From Anastatus disparis (lineage: Eukaryota > Arthropoda > Insecta > Hymenoptera > Eupelmidae), in the NCBI GenBank assembly GCA_017163975.1, contig JAFFSR010000396.1, forward strand, positions 248,001 to 312,000: a stretch of DNA of 64,000 nucleotides, in the 5' to 3' direction. Position numbers and translations under genes: made by a program. Of the stretch, positions 36,664 through 47,570 are shown piece by piece. The notes beneath the pieces are model-generated. The model made no database searches, was not told where the DNA came from, and worked only from the letters and a program-made list of their open reading frames with translations. Each line of letters opens with the position of its first letter. Positions within the stretch are counted from its first letter, which is position 1.

Positions 36664-38728
36664 AATGAACAGTGAAGAAAATTCAGTAGATAATACAGAT
36701 TAATTGCTAGCTAGTTTAAGAGTTGGTATAGATGGTGAACCATTACATGATGATGGAAGTCAGGGGACAGCAAATAATGGTACCCATTATGAGTTATCAC
36801 GATTGAGTAATTCTACAGGAATTACAAATGTTTCAACAGCGCCTTCTGTTTTATTAAGTGATGAGCAAAAAGAAATGTTAGATGTCTGCTGTAAAACTTG
36901 TTATTTGGATGGAAAATTTTTCGCAGCAGATTTGACGAAATCAAATGGCGATAAAATCATAGCAAAATGCATGACTTGTAACCAAATTATTCATGGAAAT
37001 CTTAAAGTTTCATCAAATTTTTATCGCCATTTAAAGGTTATTGTTTTTATATGTATATGTTATTAAATCAACTAATTTTTTATTGTTATTGTGACTTGCA
37101 AAATTTGAAAAGTAAAAATTGTACTTTTTCAAAAATATCTTGATAAGGTCAATATTTAATGGTATGAATTGAAAAAAATTTTGATTTTTTTTATGACAGT
37201 ACATTCAAATATAAAGTTAATATTTAGATGAAATATCAAGTATCGTGTTTCAATAAATATCTTGTTCAATGATGAATTTTCTCTTATGGATATATAAAAT
37301 TGAACATTATTTATATTAAAGTTATATACCTTATCAGAAAAAAAGTGTAATAACTGTCAATTATCGGTAGATTTTCTTTAGATTTTATAATTTCTCATGA
37401 AACAAAATTTAATCAAACAAATCTAAATTTATTAAAAAAGATAATTTTGCTTAAAAGTTATAAATATAATAAAAAAAATGAAAAAATTGAACTTCAAATT
37501 TATATGAAAAATCTTTATAAAATCTTAATAAATTTTCAAATTATTATATAAAAATTATTGCAGATGAGGATTCAAATGATTCTGAAGAGGAAATGGAAAA
37601 GTTTGAAGAAAATGATGGCGAAGAATCACTGTTTATGAACAGTAACGATAATGTAGTTCCTGTAGAAGAATATTTTCAAATATAACACTATCTCGTCATT
37701 TTCGATGTGCCAGCCATACCTTGAGTTTGATAGCAACAAAAGATCTTGTAGACGCAATTGACAGAGTTCCAAATATTAAAAAGTGTCATAAATTTGTCAT
37801 GGAAAAATGCCAACAATTATGGAAATGTTTAAGATCACCAAAAAAACGAGAAGAAATGAAAAAAATTTTTGAATGCAGTTTACAGAGGGCCGTTATAACA
37901 AGGTGGAATTCTACGTATGACGCCTTTAAACAAATCATTTCGTTAAAAGAAAAAATTGATGATGAAAGAATTCATGACATGTTAGAATCTAATAAAATCT
38001 TAAGAAAAAAAGATTTTGAATTTATTGAAGATTATTTGAAATTGTGTCAACCCCTGGCTTCAGCGATTGATATTTTACAAGGAGAAAAAGATTGTCATTA
38101 TGGTTATCTTTTACCAACATTGTTGACTATCCGAAAAAAATGGAATACTTTATCGGCAAATAAAAGTTTGTCTATGTGTGAGCCACTGTTGAAATATTTA
38201 AGGGAAGCTTGAGACAAAAGATTTCATGATTTTTTTGAAATCATTAACAATGGCGAATTAGCAGCTATAGCAGCACTCACGCACCCCAAATTTAGAGCAA
38301 AATGGATTTCGAGCTTTGCTAAAAATACACAAGCAAAAATAAAAAGGCTTGTTGAAGAATTGGTTAGGCCTAAAAAGCCGGAATCAGCTGTTCCAGATAA
38401 TGAGGATACTGAAGACACGTTTTTTGATTTTGATGATGACAGCTCAAATGCATTACTAAACACGGTTTTTGCACCTCAAGAACAAGAAGAAAATGAACTA
38501 ATGAGGTTTTTAAATGAAAAAACGATATCTTTGGAGTCTTTAAATAATATGCCAGTTGTTGAAAGCTTATTTTTGAAATTTCATACCACATTACCTTCTT
38601 CAGCTCCAGTAGAAAGATTATTTTCTTATGCTACTTTAATGAACATGTCAAAATTTAATAGATTGTCCGATATTGAATTCGAAAAACGAGTACTGTATAA
38701 AGCAAATGGACTCAAAAGTTATTTGTAA
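36664..38728 (+). pseudogene. hAT transposase relic
   Basis: An ATG at 36664 is followed by an early stop (36701-36703) and then a BED-type zinc finger in the 36704-37066 block (CMTC, NFYRHLK). A plausible splice donor (AAAG|GTTATT) lies at 37036 and an acceptor (TTGCAG) ends near 37562. The rest resumes with a CASHTLSLIATK segment after a shift near 37680, the hAT hallmark RWNSTYDAF (near 37900), an in-frame TGA at 38210-38212, and the C-terminal dimerisation region SSAPVERLFSYATLMNMSK (near 38600). The segment between BED domain and CASHTL that normally carries the first catalytic Asp is not visible, so an internal deletion is likely. This relic belongs to the element bounded at 20615 and 42513. 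Confidence 0.85.
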
Positions 38729-38879
38729 GGGTATAAAGCTTTGAACTTAATAATACTTATTTTATTATTTTTATGAATAAGCAAAAAGTTTAATAATTTA
38801 TAATTGAATATTTATAATTATACAGAAACATTTTTTATAAAAGCAATCTTTCAATATGAATAGGTAAAAATTTTTTAAA

Positions 38880-39385
38880 ATAATAATCGCGATATTCAAA
38901 ATCATCGAAAGATTTACATTGGCTGAGTAATCGCCACTTCATAAATTTTTTTTAAATGTTTCATATTAGAAAATAATCGCGATATTATGAAATATATGTA
39001 AGCTTACATTGGCTGAATAATCGCCACTTCATAAATTCTTTATAATGTTTCATATTAGAAAATTATCGCGATATTATGAAATATATGAAAGCTTACATTG
39101 GCTGAGTAATCGCCACTTCATAAATTCTTTTTAAATGTTTCATATTAGAAAATAATCGCGATATTATGAAATATATGAAAGCTTACATTGGCTGAGTAAT
39201 CGCCACTTAAAAAATTCTTTTCAAATGTTTCATATTAGAAAATAATCGCTATATTATTAAATATCTGAAAACTTACATTGGCTGAGTAATCGCCACTTGA
39301 AAAGTTATTATTCAAACTCTTGTGTTAAATATGCAATCATGATATTAAAAATTAACCAAAAATGTACATTGGCTGAGTTATCGCC
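38880..39385. repeat. ~90-bp tandem repeats 3' of hAT transposase
   Basis: Six units repeat the core acattggctgagtaatcgcc, with flanking gcgatattatgaaatatatg and catattagaaaataa. Core positions are near 38918, 39007, 39097, 39187, 39277 and 39366. The unit is well conserved apart from the last. Function is unknown. Confidence 0.8.
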
Positions 39386-39399
39386 ACATATAATATTGT

Positions 39400-40840
39400 A
39401 AATTTTTACCAGCATGAAGTAAATAAATAATTTAAATAAATGACATGAAAAAAATTGTTTTATTGCTTTATATAAGGTCACATCGTATAGAAAAAAATTC
39501 AGAAGTCATGCATATACAGCTATAGAGAACCTGTGTATTTATATGAGCCCACATAATTAATATACGATGTATCCATAGTCCATACACAATATGCATAAAT
39601 GCGTCTAATTATGTAAATCTTATTCATAGTCAATATATTATCTCCATTTTAATTTATTTTTTTTTATTCGAAAAACCAATTTACTTATTAGCAAAGGACA
39701 GAATTATGATTTTTCTTTTTAAAATATCTCTTCATTTTCTATAATTTTGTAATAGCATTAGATATCTCGAATGATTTCAAAGATTTATGTCTATTAAGGA
39801 AATAATATTTATAATAAATGATGTTTAAAAATATTACTTTTTATTTTTGTAAAAAATTAAAGTTTCATGATTTCACGTAAATAGCAAGAATGTTTATTGT
39901 TCGGTTAAATAAACAAAAATGTTAAAGATTTAATAAAAATTATATGTAAATGCATAACTAATTCAGAATTTCTTTATCTTTGGAATTTGACTTATATAGA
40001 TTTTAAATGATTTAATTCAAATAAAATGAATTACTAATATGATTTCTTAACTTTCGTGGTAAGTAAATAATTGCTAAGATTCATAAATTCTCAAATTTTT
40101 TAAATAATAACGCTTATTACCTGTATATCGGAATGATGTTTGATGAAAAAATGTTAAAATTATTCACTAATTACAATAGTAATATGCTTTCTCGAAGTTA
40201 AATTTCGCTGGCATTATTTGAACGAAAAATTCATAAATTAGTAGGGATACTACCACAAATTTATATGCGAGATGATCTGTATGAATGATCTTTATGTATG
40301 GGTATCGACTACGAGTAAATCAACATATTTCATGGAAGTTGCATGAATCTTAAACAATTGTTCTTTTAAAATCTTTTTATTTCCGAGTATTCTCCGACCT
40401 AATCAAACAACCTTAGAATCGAAATCGAAAAGAATCTCTAAGTTTCATTTGACTTAGTCCCTGCGAATGCCTGTAAACTTCATAACCGGTATGGAAAATT
40501 TCAAAATTCATTCATATAGGCGACTTCCAGGTAGCCAGGATCACCTGGATATTGTGAGATGTCATCTCGGGGAACGTACATGTTATTAATAAATAATGGC
40601 TAAATTTCAAAAGATATTCTTGTAGACAATGTTTATCTTACTCGGAACATCCATGTTTGGCTAGATAACATTTGCAACAACTTCAAAGTAGTTATTAAAC
40701 TATAAGTAGAATTTCAAAAGTTTTAGCTGTAGATGATGTTTAAGTTGTCATTAACACCTAGGTATCCAAAGACGGCGATCGTGGGTACCACAGCATAATA
40801 AATAACTATTTTTTAAATATTGTCTATATCGATAAGGTAA
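39400..40840. other. hAT internal non-coding DNA
   Basis: About 1.4 kb of AT-rich sequence with no ORF, repeat or motif that I can support. Confidence 0.5.
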
Positions 40841-40854
40841 AGTATGTATATATA

Positions 40855-40985
40855 TATATATATGTATAAAGTTAAATATGTGTTTGTATGTGTGAGCGTG
40901 TGCGTATGAGTTGAAATTAAATGTTCCATATAAACTTGAATAAACTTGTGTTTGTACGTGCGATTTTACATGAAATGTCCCTTAA

Positions 40986-41028
<43 letters not shown>

Positions 41029-41702
41029 TATATTATGCTTGCGAGTCGACATGAAAAGTCCAACGTACATGAACGCGTGTGTGCATGCATTCGAATTGAC
41101 ATGAAACGTCTCATATATATAAACCTAAGGGTACTTAGATAGGTGTGTACAAGTTGTCATGAAATGTCCCATATATATATATAAACAAAAAAATTGCGGG
41201 TGAACGTGAGCAAGTTGATATGAAATGGACCATATATATATGCAAAAACCTGTCTGTAAGGTCGTACATGAGTTGACATAAAAAGTTGCATGTATATAAA
41301 AGCGTGTATGCATGAATGCAAATTGACATGAAACGTCCCATATATGTAAACCTGAAGGACCTCGGATAGGTGTGTGAGAGTTGTCATGAAATGTTTCATA
41401 TATATAGAAAAGCCTGTGATTATGAGTACGTACGAGTTGACATGAAATGTCCCATATATATATAATCCTGTGTGTGTGTGCGTGCGTATTGGCATAAAAT
41501 GTTCCATATACATGAATATGTGTGTGTGTGCGTTATAATTGACATGAAAAATCCCATGTTTATTAAAGTCTGTGTGCATGCATGCGAATTGACATCAAAT
41601 GTCCCATATATATAAACCTTTGTCTGCTTGCGTTTCAATTGACACGAAAAATCCCATGAATATTAACGTGTGCGTGCATGCATGCGGAACGACATGAAAC
41701 GT

Positions 41703-41746
<44 letters not shown>

Positions 41747-41870
41747 CTTGTCTACATGTGTGCGTGTAGGTCGACATGAAATGATGCATATATATGAGTC
41801 CAGGTACGTATGTATGTGCGCGTCCACATATGTTTTTCCATATACATATATATGATAAAAATTCCTTAGT
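40855..41870. repeat. Inner tandem repeats of hAT right arm
   Basis: Mirror image of the left-arm array: units with gacatgaaatgtcccatatat, gtgtgcatgcatgcgaatt and (TA)n or (TG)n tracts. About ten units. The short Tyr/His/Thr-rich open frames on both strands come from the repeat and are not genes. Confidence 0.75.
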
Positions 41871-41879
41871 ACGTTTAAT

Positions 41880-42490
41880 TAAAAAGGAATTGTGGAATTT
41901 TTAATTAAAGCCCTCGAATTCACAAATCATAATCATAACTGACGCTCTTTCAATTCACGATTACATTTTGATTTCTTAATTGAAATTTATTTAATTAAGG
42001 ATTTCTTTTGATTTTGGAATTAAAGCCCTTTCAATTCACGATTAAATTTTGATTTCTTAATTGAAATTTATTTAATTCAGAATTCCTTTTGATTTCGTAA
42101 TTAAAGCCCTTTTAATTCACGATTACATTTTGATTTCTTAATTGAAATTTATTTAATTAAGGATTCCTTTTGATTTTGGAATTAAAGCCCTTTCAATTCA
42201 CGATTAAATTTTGATTTCTTAATTGAAATTTATTTAATTAAGAATTCCTTTTGATTTTGTAATTTGAGCCCTTTTAATTCACGATTGCATTTTGATTTCT
42301 TAATTGAAATTTATTTAATTAAGAATTCCTTTTGATTTTTTAATTAAAGCCTTTTCAATTCACGATTAGATTTTGATTTGTTAATTAAAATATTTTTAAT
42401 TATTAATTTAAAAGGAATTGTTAATTAAATAAAACTTTAATTACGAATTCAAAAAGGATTTGTGAATTAAAATTTATTTAAAGCTTAAAA
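41880..42490. repeat. ~80-bp subterminal tandem repeats, hAT right arm
   Basis: Inverted counterpart of 20640-21240, with about six units containing ttaattgaaatttatttaatt and tcaattcacgatta. The element end at 42513 follows 25 bp later. Confidence 0.8.
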
Positions 42491-42521
42491 TGATTTAAAT
42501 ATTTGCAACCCTGCTGTAGGA

Positions 42522-43238
42522 TTTTGATAAATTTTCATTTCAGATTCTCTTTTATATAAAAGGAATTATGTGATGGTTGCACCTGCCACGAGCGCTAAGC
42601 AACATCACAGCATTTCGACTCATGTAGTATAGCATAACATCACATATATCCGTCTATGTTGGGCAAGTCTCACACTTCAGCGTGTATTACGGCTAGCAGC
42701 TATTGCGGGCATATAGGATGCGCGCGCAGCTCATGGGCCGACTGTAGCTCGCTGCGGGCTCAGACACGCCGGAACAGACAGACTGTTCCTAGCGGCGTGC
42801 CTCAGCGCAACTCTTATTGTCGAAACATAGCATATTATAATTATATTACCACGTGCGAAATTACGTATTAATATACGTCTCTTATTTAATAATTCTTGTG
42901 GAATAATTCCTTGGTACAGCTTTTCTTTTTTTTTCTTTATTGCATGTGTGCGTTCGTGAGTGAGTGTCGTGTATTATTTAGCTTTAGGATTCGCATCTTT
43001 CTATTTTTCTTAATTTTGCGTTGCTCGTAGTGCGTGCGAGCGTATAATAGTTATTTTATAAAATTCTTTGTCGCCTTCTTCTGTGGCTGGCGCCCATAGT
43101 GATATTAGTGTTATAACAACTAATAAACTTTCAGTGAATTGAACATTATAATTAAATAGTGACTCTAACTTTAATTTTCCATAATTGTAATACACCTTTA
43201 TTAAAAACTTTCACCCGAATCCCCGGTGGATTGTTACA
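42522..43238 (+). repeat. 3' LTR of outer gypsy, second part
   Basis: Resumes the LTR after the hAT insertion and ends TTGTTACA. It carries the TATATAAAA motif at 42553-42561 and a ~70-bp segment (about 42815-42885) absent from the 5' LTR. The AAGA duplication follows at 43239-43242. Confidence 0.9.
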
Positions 43239-43344
43239 AAGATTGTATTGAAGAAAATCAAGACCTAGGTTTTTACAGCTAAACAGGCTTTGTAAGCGGT
43301 CCATTATGATTTTACTGCAACATGGGCTTATACAAAGTATCATA

Positions 43345-44300
43345 ATGCTACCTTAAATAAGAAAGCATGCACACTATCATTCGAGTAATATTCTATGCAG
43401 TCACTGAGCAGTATACAGAGATCTACCTGTGTGATATTGCATTCTCTTTTTGTTGATTAAGGGGATGTAAAATGGACTATACACCTGTATTCATAAATAT
43501 TCACTATCTTTACATTTTATTGCAAAATTTTCAATAAAAATATGCATTAGCTTGTAGTATGTACCATAAAGATTATTCGGTTAAATTTTTAAATAAATTC
43601 ATTCATTAGTTATTGAGAATTTGGGGTTCCAAACTTATTTATTAAAATTTTTCAATTTTGTACAGGAATCCAAATGTCTTAATAACTAATTAATGAATTT
43701 ATTTGAAAATTTATCTAAATAATCATCACGGTACATACTACAAGCTAATGCATTTCTTTTCTGGAAATTCAGCAATAAAATGGAAAGGAAGCTAATGTCT
43801 ATATGTACAGGTGTGGTGTCCGTTTTACATCTCCTTAAAGCTGTGTAGATTTTTTAAAATAAAATTTTCCTGACATAAATTACATTGAAATCGTTAGTGA
43901 GAAAAAATATTTAGTAAATAATATATATATATATATATATATACACAGTATAAATATTTTTAACTTATTTTTAATGTTGAAAACAATATTTTTTAAATAA
44001 AAATTAGAATTTGCTGGATTCTTGACAAATTTTATTGTTTTCAAACTCTAGACAATATTTAGATCAAACAGTCGTACTAATATTGATGCAAGTTTTATTT
44101 AAATCAAGTTAAAAAAGGCAAACAGATATCACCAATTTTTTGGCAATCCATTTGTTAAAAAATAAAAGTCAGTATGACACAGGTGGATGTTTTTTAATCA
44201 TATTCTTTTATGCTGAGTAAAATTCAATCTTAAATAATAAAGCATGCACACTTTATCACTCGAGTAATATTCTATGCAGTCATTGAGTAGTGAATGGAAA
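43345..44300. repeat. Duplicated ~65-bp segment flanking the MITE
   Basis: A segment containing gcatgcacac, gagtaatattctatgcagtca and ttgagtag-like sequence occurs at about 43352-43410 and again at 44236-44295, in direct orientation. The sequence between includes the TTAA MITE and an (AT)n run at 43920-43942. The duplication could be a remnant of another element. Confidence 0.5.
43461..43834. mobile_element. piggyBac-type MITE with TTAA duplication
   Basis: A 374-bp element with TTAA at both ends (43457-43460 and 43835-43838) and terminal inverted repeats GGGGATGTAAAA / TTTTACATCTCC. The arms mirror each other imperfectly over ~170 bp. TTAA target use is characteristic of piggyBac-group elements. 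No transposase is encoded. Confidence 0.75.
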
Positions 44301-44528
44301 TATTGCGTAATAACGTTATAAATACAATTGAAAAATATCATTTAATTGTTTATTTATGAAAAATTTTTTTTAGCTTCTTGCAATAAATAAAATTTTTAAA
44401 ATAGCTCATAACTATGAAATTTTAATGTAACTAGTATATGGTAACGTAAAAACAAAATTTTTTCATATATTTTCAAATCAATATCTATCTTAACCTCTAT
44501 ACGATAATAATATTATAGTTATGTTCAT

Positions 44529-44822
44529 ATGATTTATGAAAATATGATCATAAAACAAGGTATCTTGTTTTTCATGCATAGTACGGAAAGAATCAGTGCT
44601 AAGGAATTAAGAATTAGATACTCGGTACGCGAAATATTGCTGCTGAACCGAGAAGGTGGAAATATTATTTGTAGAACCGAAAAAATAGGTACTACGTATC
44701 AGAATTTTACGCGCTCGGTTCTTAATATAGCAGTACCAACATTAGTAGCTAAAATTCGATGGATGGCACTTATAAAAATAATACTATCTCATTGTTTTTT
44801 TAATACTTTATCACAGAAATGA
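44529..44822 (+). other. Unassigned 97-codon open frame
   Basis: An open frame in AT-rich DNA. I recognise no motif, and there is no clear promoter or partner gene. It may be chance. Confidence 0.1.
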
Positions 44823-44889
44823 AACATTCTACGTGTAGTGTTGATTTTATCGATGAAAACTTTTTTCCGAGTATTACAATTTTAATTTT

Positions 44890-45425
44890 TAAAAATTCCG
44901 TTGACGAAAACGGTATTATTTTTTCTTTTATTGAAATAATATTTTCTGAAATATTAAAAAATATTTAATATTATGTTGTAATTAATAATATTGCATATTA
45001 TAAAAATTTCCTTCATTTAATTTTAGACTTTTTTTTGAATTTTTCAATATTTTCATCATAAATATTGCATTGAATTCTGAATCCTTCAGAATTATTTATT
45101 ATGAATTTCAAAATCCTGGAATCAGTTTGTTTTTGTTTGTTAACAAAAGTTTGTTCTTCGGAAATTTCTTTAATATATGCAACTAGAGATCTATTATATG
45201 TAATCAAAAATATTAATAACATATATTATATTTTTGATTTTTTTAATAAAGTTTTTAATACATACGTTGATTGATCTCCTATTACAATTTTAGTTATTAA
45301 AAATTGAGTTGACGAAAACGGTATTATTTTTTCTTTTATTGAAATATGATCTTGGTATTTATCATCGCTTTTTCTTTTTGAATTTTTTTCCACTCATATT
45401 AATTCTATAAATAAATTATTTAATA

Positions 45426-45467
<42 letters not shown>

Positions 45468-45480
45468 TTATATATATTTG
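44890..45480. repeat. Short direct duplication and AT microsatellite
   Basis: A ~60-bp segment containing gttgacgaaaacggtattat and ttttcttttattgaaata occurs at about 44900 and 45308. An (AT)n tract with interruptions covers 45428-45478. No gene is evident between them. Confidence 0.5.
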
Positions 45481-45636
45481 TTAATGATAAATAAGTTGAT
45501 TATACATTTCTTATAATGTATTTTTTTTAAAAAGTATTATATAAATATAAAAGTAATAAAATATTATAAATAAGATATTATTTTTATATATTTATTGTAT
45601 TAATTTTTTTAATGTTACTAATATATACTTTACATT

Positions 45637-45885
45637 TTTATGTATTTTTATGTGACGTAATAAATTATCTTTTCGATCAAATTCTTTTCCACAAATGTTC
45701 CAAATATTATTATAATTAGATGTATGACTTTGTAAGTATCTTATTAAATGTTCATTTCTTATATATTTATTTTTGCAAATGGAACATTTTAATTTTTCAG
45801 GTTTGTTATGTTTTTAAAATGTCTTACACAACCTCTTTTATATTTTAATATTGTTTCACATCTATAACAAATATATATTAGTAGT
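45637..45885 (-). pseudogene. C2H2 zinc-finger remnant
   Basis: Read on the minus strand, three C2H2-like units follow one another: CYRCE...RHF, CSICKNKYIRNEHLIRY...H, and ICGKEFDRKDNLLRHIKIH. One base shift separates the first from the second. The third unit has Trp in place of its first Cys. There is no start codon or flanking exon that I can define, so this is probably a decayed fragment of a zinc-finger gene or of an element carrying one. Confidence 0.5.
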
Positions 45886-45889
45886 TATT

Positions 45890-46010
45890 GGGGCACCATG
45901 GACCGTCATAACAAACCCCCACTCTACCACCCCAAAGGTTACTGACCATAGAGTCAACGACCTCTGAAAAGATAGTGTAAGGGTATTGTTGTGACGGTAC
46001 ATGATACCCC
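45890..46010. mobile_element. 121-bp palindromic MITE
   Basis: The ends are imperfect inverted repeats of about 24 bp: GGGGCACCATGGACCGTCAT at the left, and the complement of ATGTACCGTCACAACA-type sequence at the right, ending ACCCC. There is no convincing target duplication. It is GC-richer than its surroundings. Confidence 0.5.
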
Positions 46011-46510
46011 ACAAAAATAAATAAATAAACTTATTTTGAAATAAATCAAATAAATAATTAGAAAAAATATTTTCATTAAAAATTTATTTCTACATATAAA
46101 ATTAAATATAAAATACACACGCACACAAATTTAAAATTAAAAATTTATTATTTATGTATTACGCGTACTAACGCACGCACACTCGCATACGCACGCCGCA
46201 TACACGAAAAATATATTTTTAAGAATATTTAAAATAAAAAATTTGTTACACAAACATATAATTTAAAAAGTTTAAAAAAATAAATTTAAAATACACACAA
46301 AAATACATAGGTTTTTAAAAAATAAATTTTAAACACACAAAATACATACGCGTACACACACATACACGAAAACATATTTTTAAAAATATATAAAATTAAA
46401 TTTGTCACACAAACACATAATTTAAAAAGTTTTGAAAAATAAATTAAAAACACACACACAAAAATACATAAGTTTTAAAAAATAAATTTTAAACACACAA
46501 AAATACATAC
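46011..46510. other. AT-rich DNA with (CA)n tracts
   Basis: Repeated blocks of acacacaaaaatacata and aaaataaattttaaacacac, giving two to three imperfect ~110-bp duplications between 46250 and 46510. No coding sequence. Confidence 0.5.
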
Positions 46511-46518
46511 ACGTGCAC

Positions 46519-47342
46519 TTATATTATATTGTCATTCTGACAATGCACAGGCTCTGCTGCACAGTCTGGGCAGAGCCAGAGCCCGCAGTCATCACATCTT
46601 GACCACAACCGGATTCCTTGTCGATGAAATCTCTTGGCACAACCCCAACAAACATTCCAGTTTCGGCAGGGTCGTTCCACTGACGGATCTGGTTTACGTG
46701 CACGGGGATGATTCTTTCAACTTCTCTTCTTTTTTCTCGTAATCGGCGTAAACGCCGCTCAGCACGTCTCATGTTGTTGTCTCGCTCCAAGCGCAGTTTT
46801 CGCATCTTAGTACGCCAAAACCCCTTCATCGTTGCAATTATGCGATGCTGCCGAGCTTCATCTGCTCTGCACTCGTAATAATTTTGAAGAATATCTTCCT
46901 CTTCGACATCCTCTTCTTCTTCTATCGGAATGTAGTCAGGGTCATTTTGGTTCATTTGGTCAATGGTCTCAGCCTCTGACCAGAATGCTGAATCTATAGA
47001 TTCAGCATCTCCCTCCATTTGTACATTTTCTTCTCGTAGTTGGTCTTGTTGTTGCTGTCGGATATTTTCTACTTCTTGTTGTTGACTGACTACTTGATCC
47101 GGTATTTAATCTTCAACCAACTCCTGATGCGCATTTATATTATCTATTACCTCATCACCGACTATCAGTGGCTCCTGGTGTATGAGCCAGCATTGATTGA
47201 TCGGTATGAGAAATGGTGCACCATGATTAACAAAGTTAATCAATGGTGCGACATTTACCACTTGATTGGTGTCCTCTATAATAACTATACTATCGTCATC
47301 ACTGATCGTAATTGGCGATTGCACTCGTAAGTTCGCGAACAT
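46519..47342 (-). pseudogene. Broken gene: SIM-like motif, acidic stretch, basic coil, Cys-rich tail
   Basis: The frame starts at ATG 47342. Near its start DDDSIVIIED resembles a SUMO-interacting motif: a hydrophobic core beside acidic residues. An in-frame TAA (47106-47108) interrupts it. It resumes with a Gln-rich linker, a Glu/Asp-rich segment (IPIEEEEDVEEED), and a basic heptad-like stretch (about 46730-46810, e.g. RRAERRLRRLREKRREVER). After about 46720 a different frame carries a Cys-rich module ending at 46519 (VCWGCAKRFHRQ, CDDCGLWLCPDC). Its spacing resembles the Cys-rich tails of piggyBac-type transposases, tentatively. Either an intron or a frameshift joins the parts. Function unknown; it could be a viral accessory gene or a remnant of another element. 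Confidence 0.45.
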
Positions 47343-47344
47343 TT

Positions 47345-47570
47345 TTAAAAATTTAATTTATAAATTTTAACTTTAACTTCTGAAATTTACTCTTGTAAGA
47401 GATTAAAAAGACTAAGTGTCGATTTAATTTTTAAATTTTAACTTTAATTTCTGAAATTTGGTCTTGTAAGAAGTTAAAAAGGCTAAGTGTCGATTTAATT
47501 TTTAAAATTTAATTTAAACTTTTTTAAAATTTTCTCTTGTAAGAGGTGCAGAGGATGATTGTCGATCACG
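47345..47570. repeat. Three ~88-bp direct repeats upstream of the minus-strand gene
   Basis: Units contain ctgaaattt, tcttgtaagagattaaaaag and ctaagtgtcgatttaa, spaced about 88 bp apart. They lie just upstream of the start of the gene at 47342 (read leftwards), where promoter elements could be expected. A regulatory role is speculation. Confidence 0.55.

Larger units (their letters stand above)
20615..42513 (+). mobile_element. Giant hAT element with long inverted arms, carrying a nested gypsy
   Basis: The terminal inverted repeats read CAGGGTTGCGAAA at the left and CAGGGTTGCAAAT (reverse complement) at the right. The 8-bp target duplication CTGTAGGA lies at 20607-20614 and 42514-42521. Both are diagnostic of the hAT superfamily, and a hAT transposase relic lies inside (36664-38728). 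Each arm (about 1.6 kb) has an ~80-bp tandem array near the tip and a second array of microsatellite-rich units further in; the arms mirror each other. Total length is 21,899 bp, of which ~13.2 kb is the nested gypsy, leaving ~8.7 kb of hAT. Confidence 0.9.
4863..43238 (+). mobile_element. Outer Ty3/gypsy LTR retrotransposon (decayed, host of nested insertions)
   Basis: The element is bounded by LTRs that begin TGTCAC/TGTAAC and end GTTACA. A 4-bp duplication AAGA lies at 4859-4862 and 43239-43242. Order on the plus strand: 5' LTR, Lys-type primer-binding site, ~3.8-kb leader, gag remnant, pol remnant (protease, reverse transcriptase, RNase H fragment, integrase), an extra ORF, a 3.2-kb palindromic insertion, polypurine tract, and a 3' LTR split by a 21.9-kb hAT element. 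Without inserts the element would be about 13 kb. All ORFs contain stops or shifts, so it is inactive. LTR divergence, including an indel of about 70 bp, fits an old insertion. Confidence 0.9.

Noticed and set aside
38880..39385. CRISPR-like array
   Set aside because: Regularly spaced repeats, but the units are contiguous in a eukaryotic hAT element, the spacers are variants of the same sequence, and there are no cas genes.
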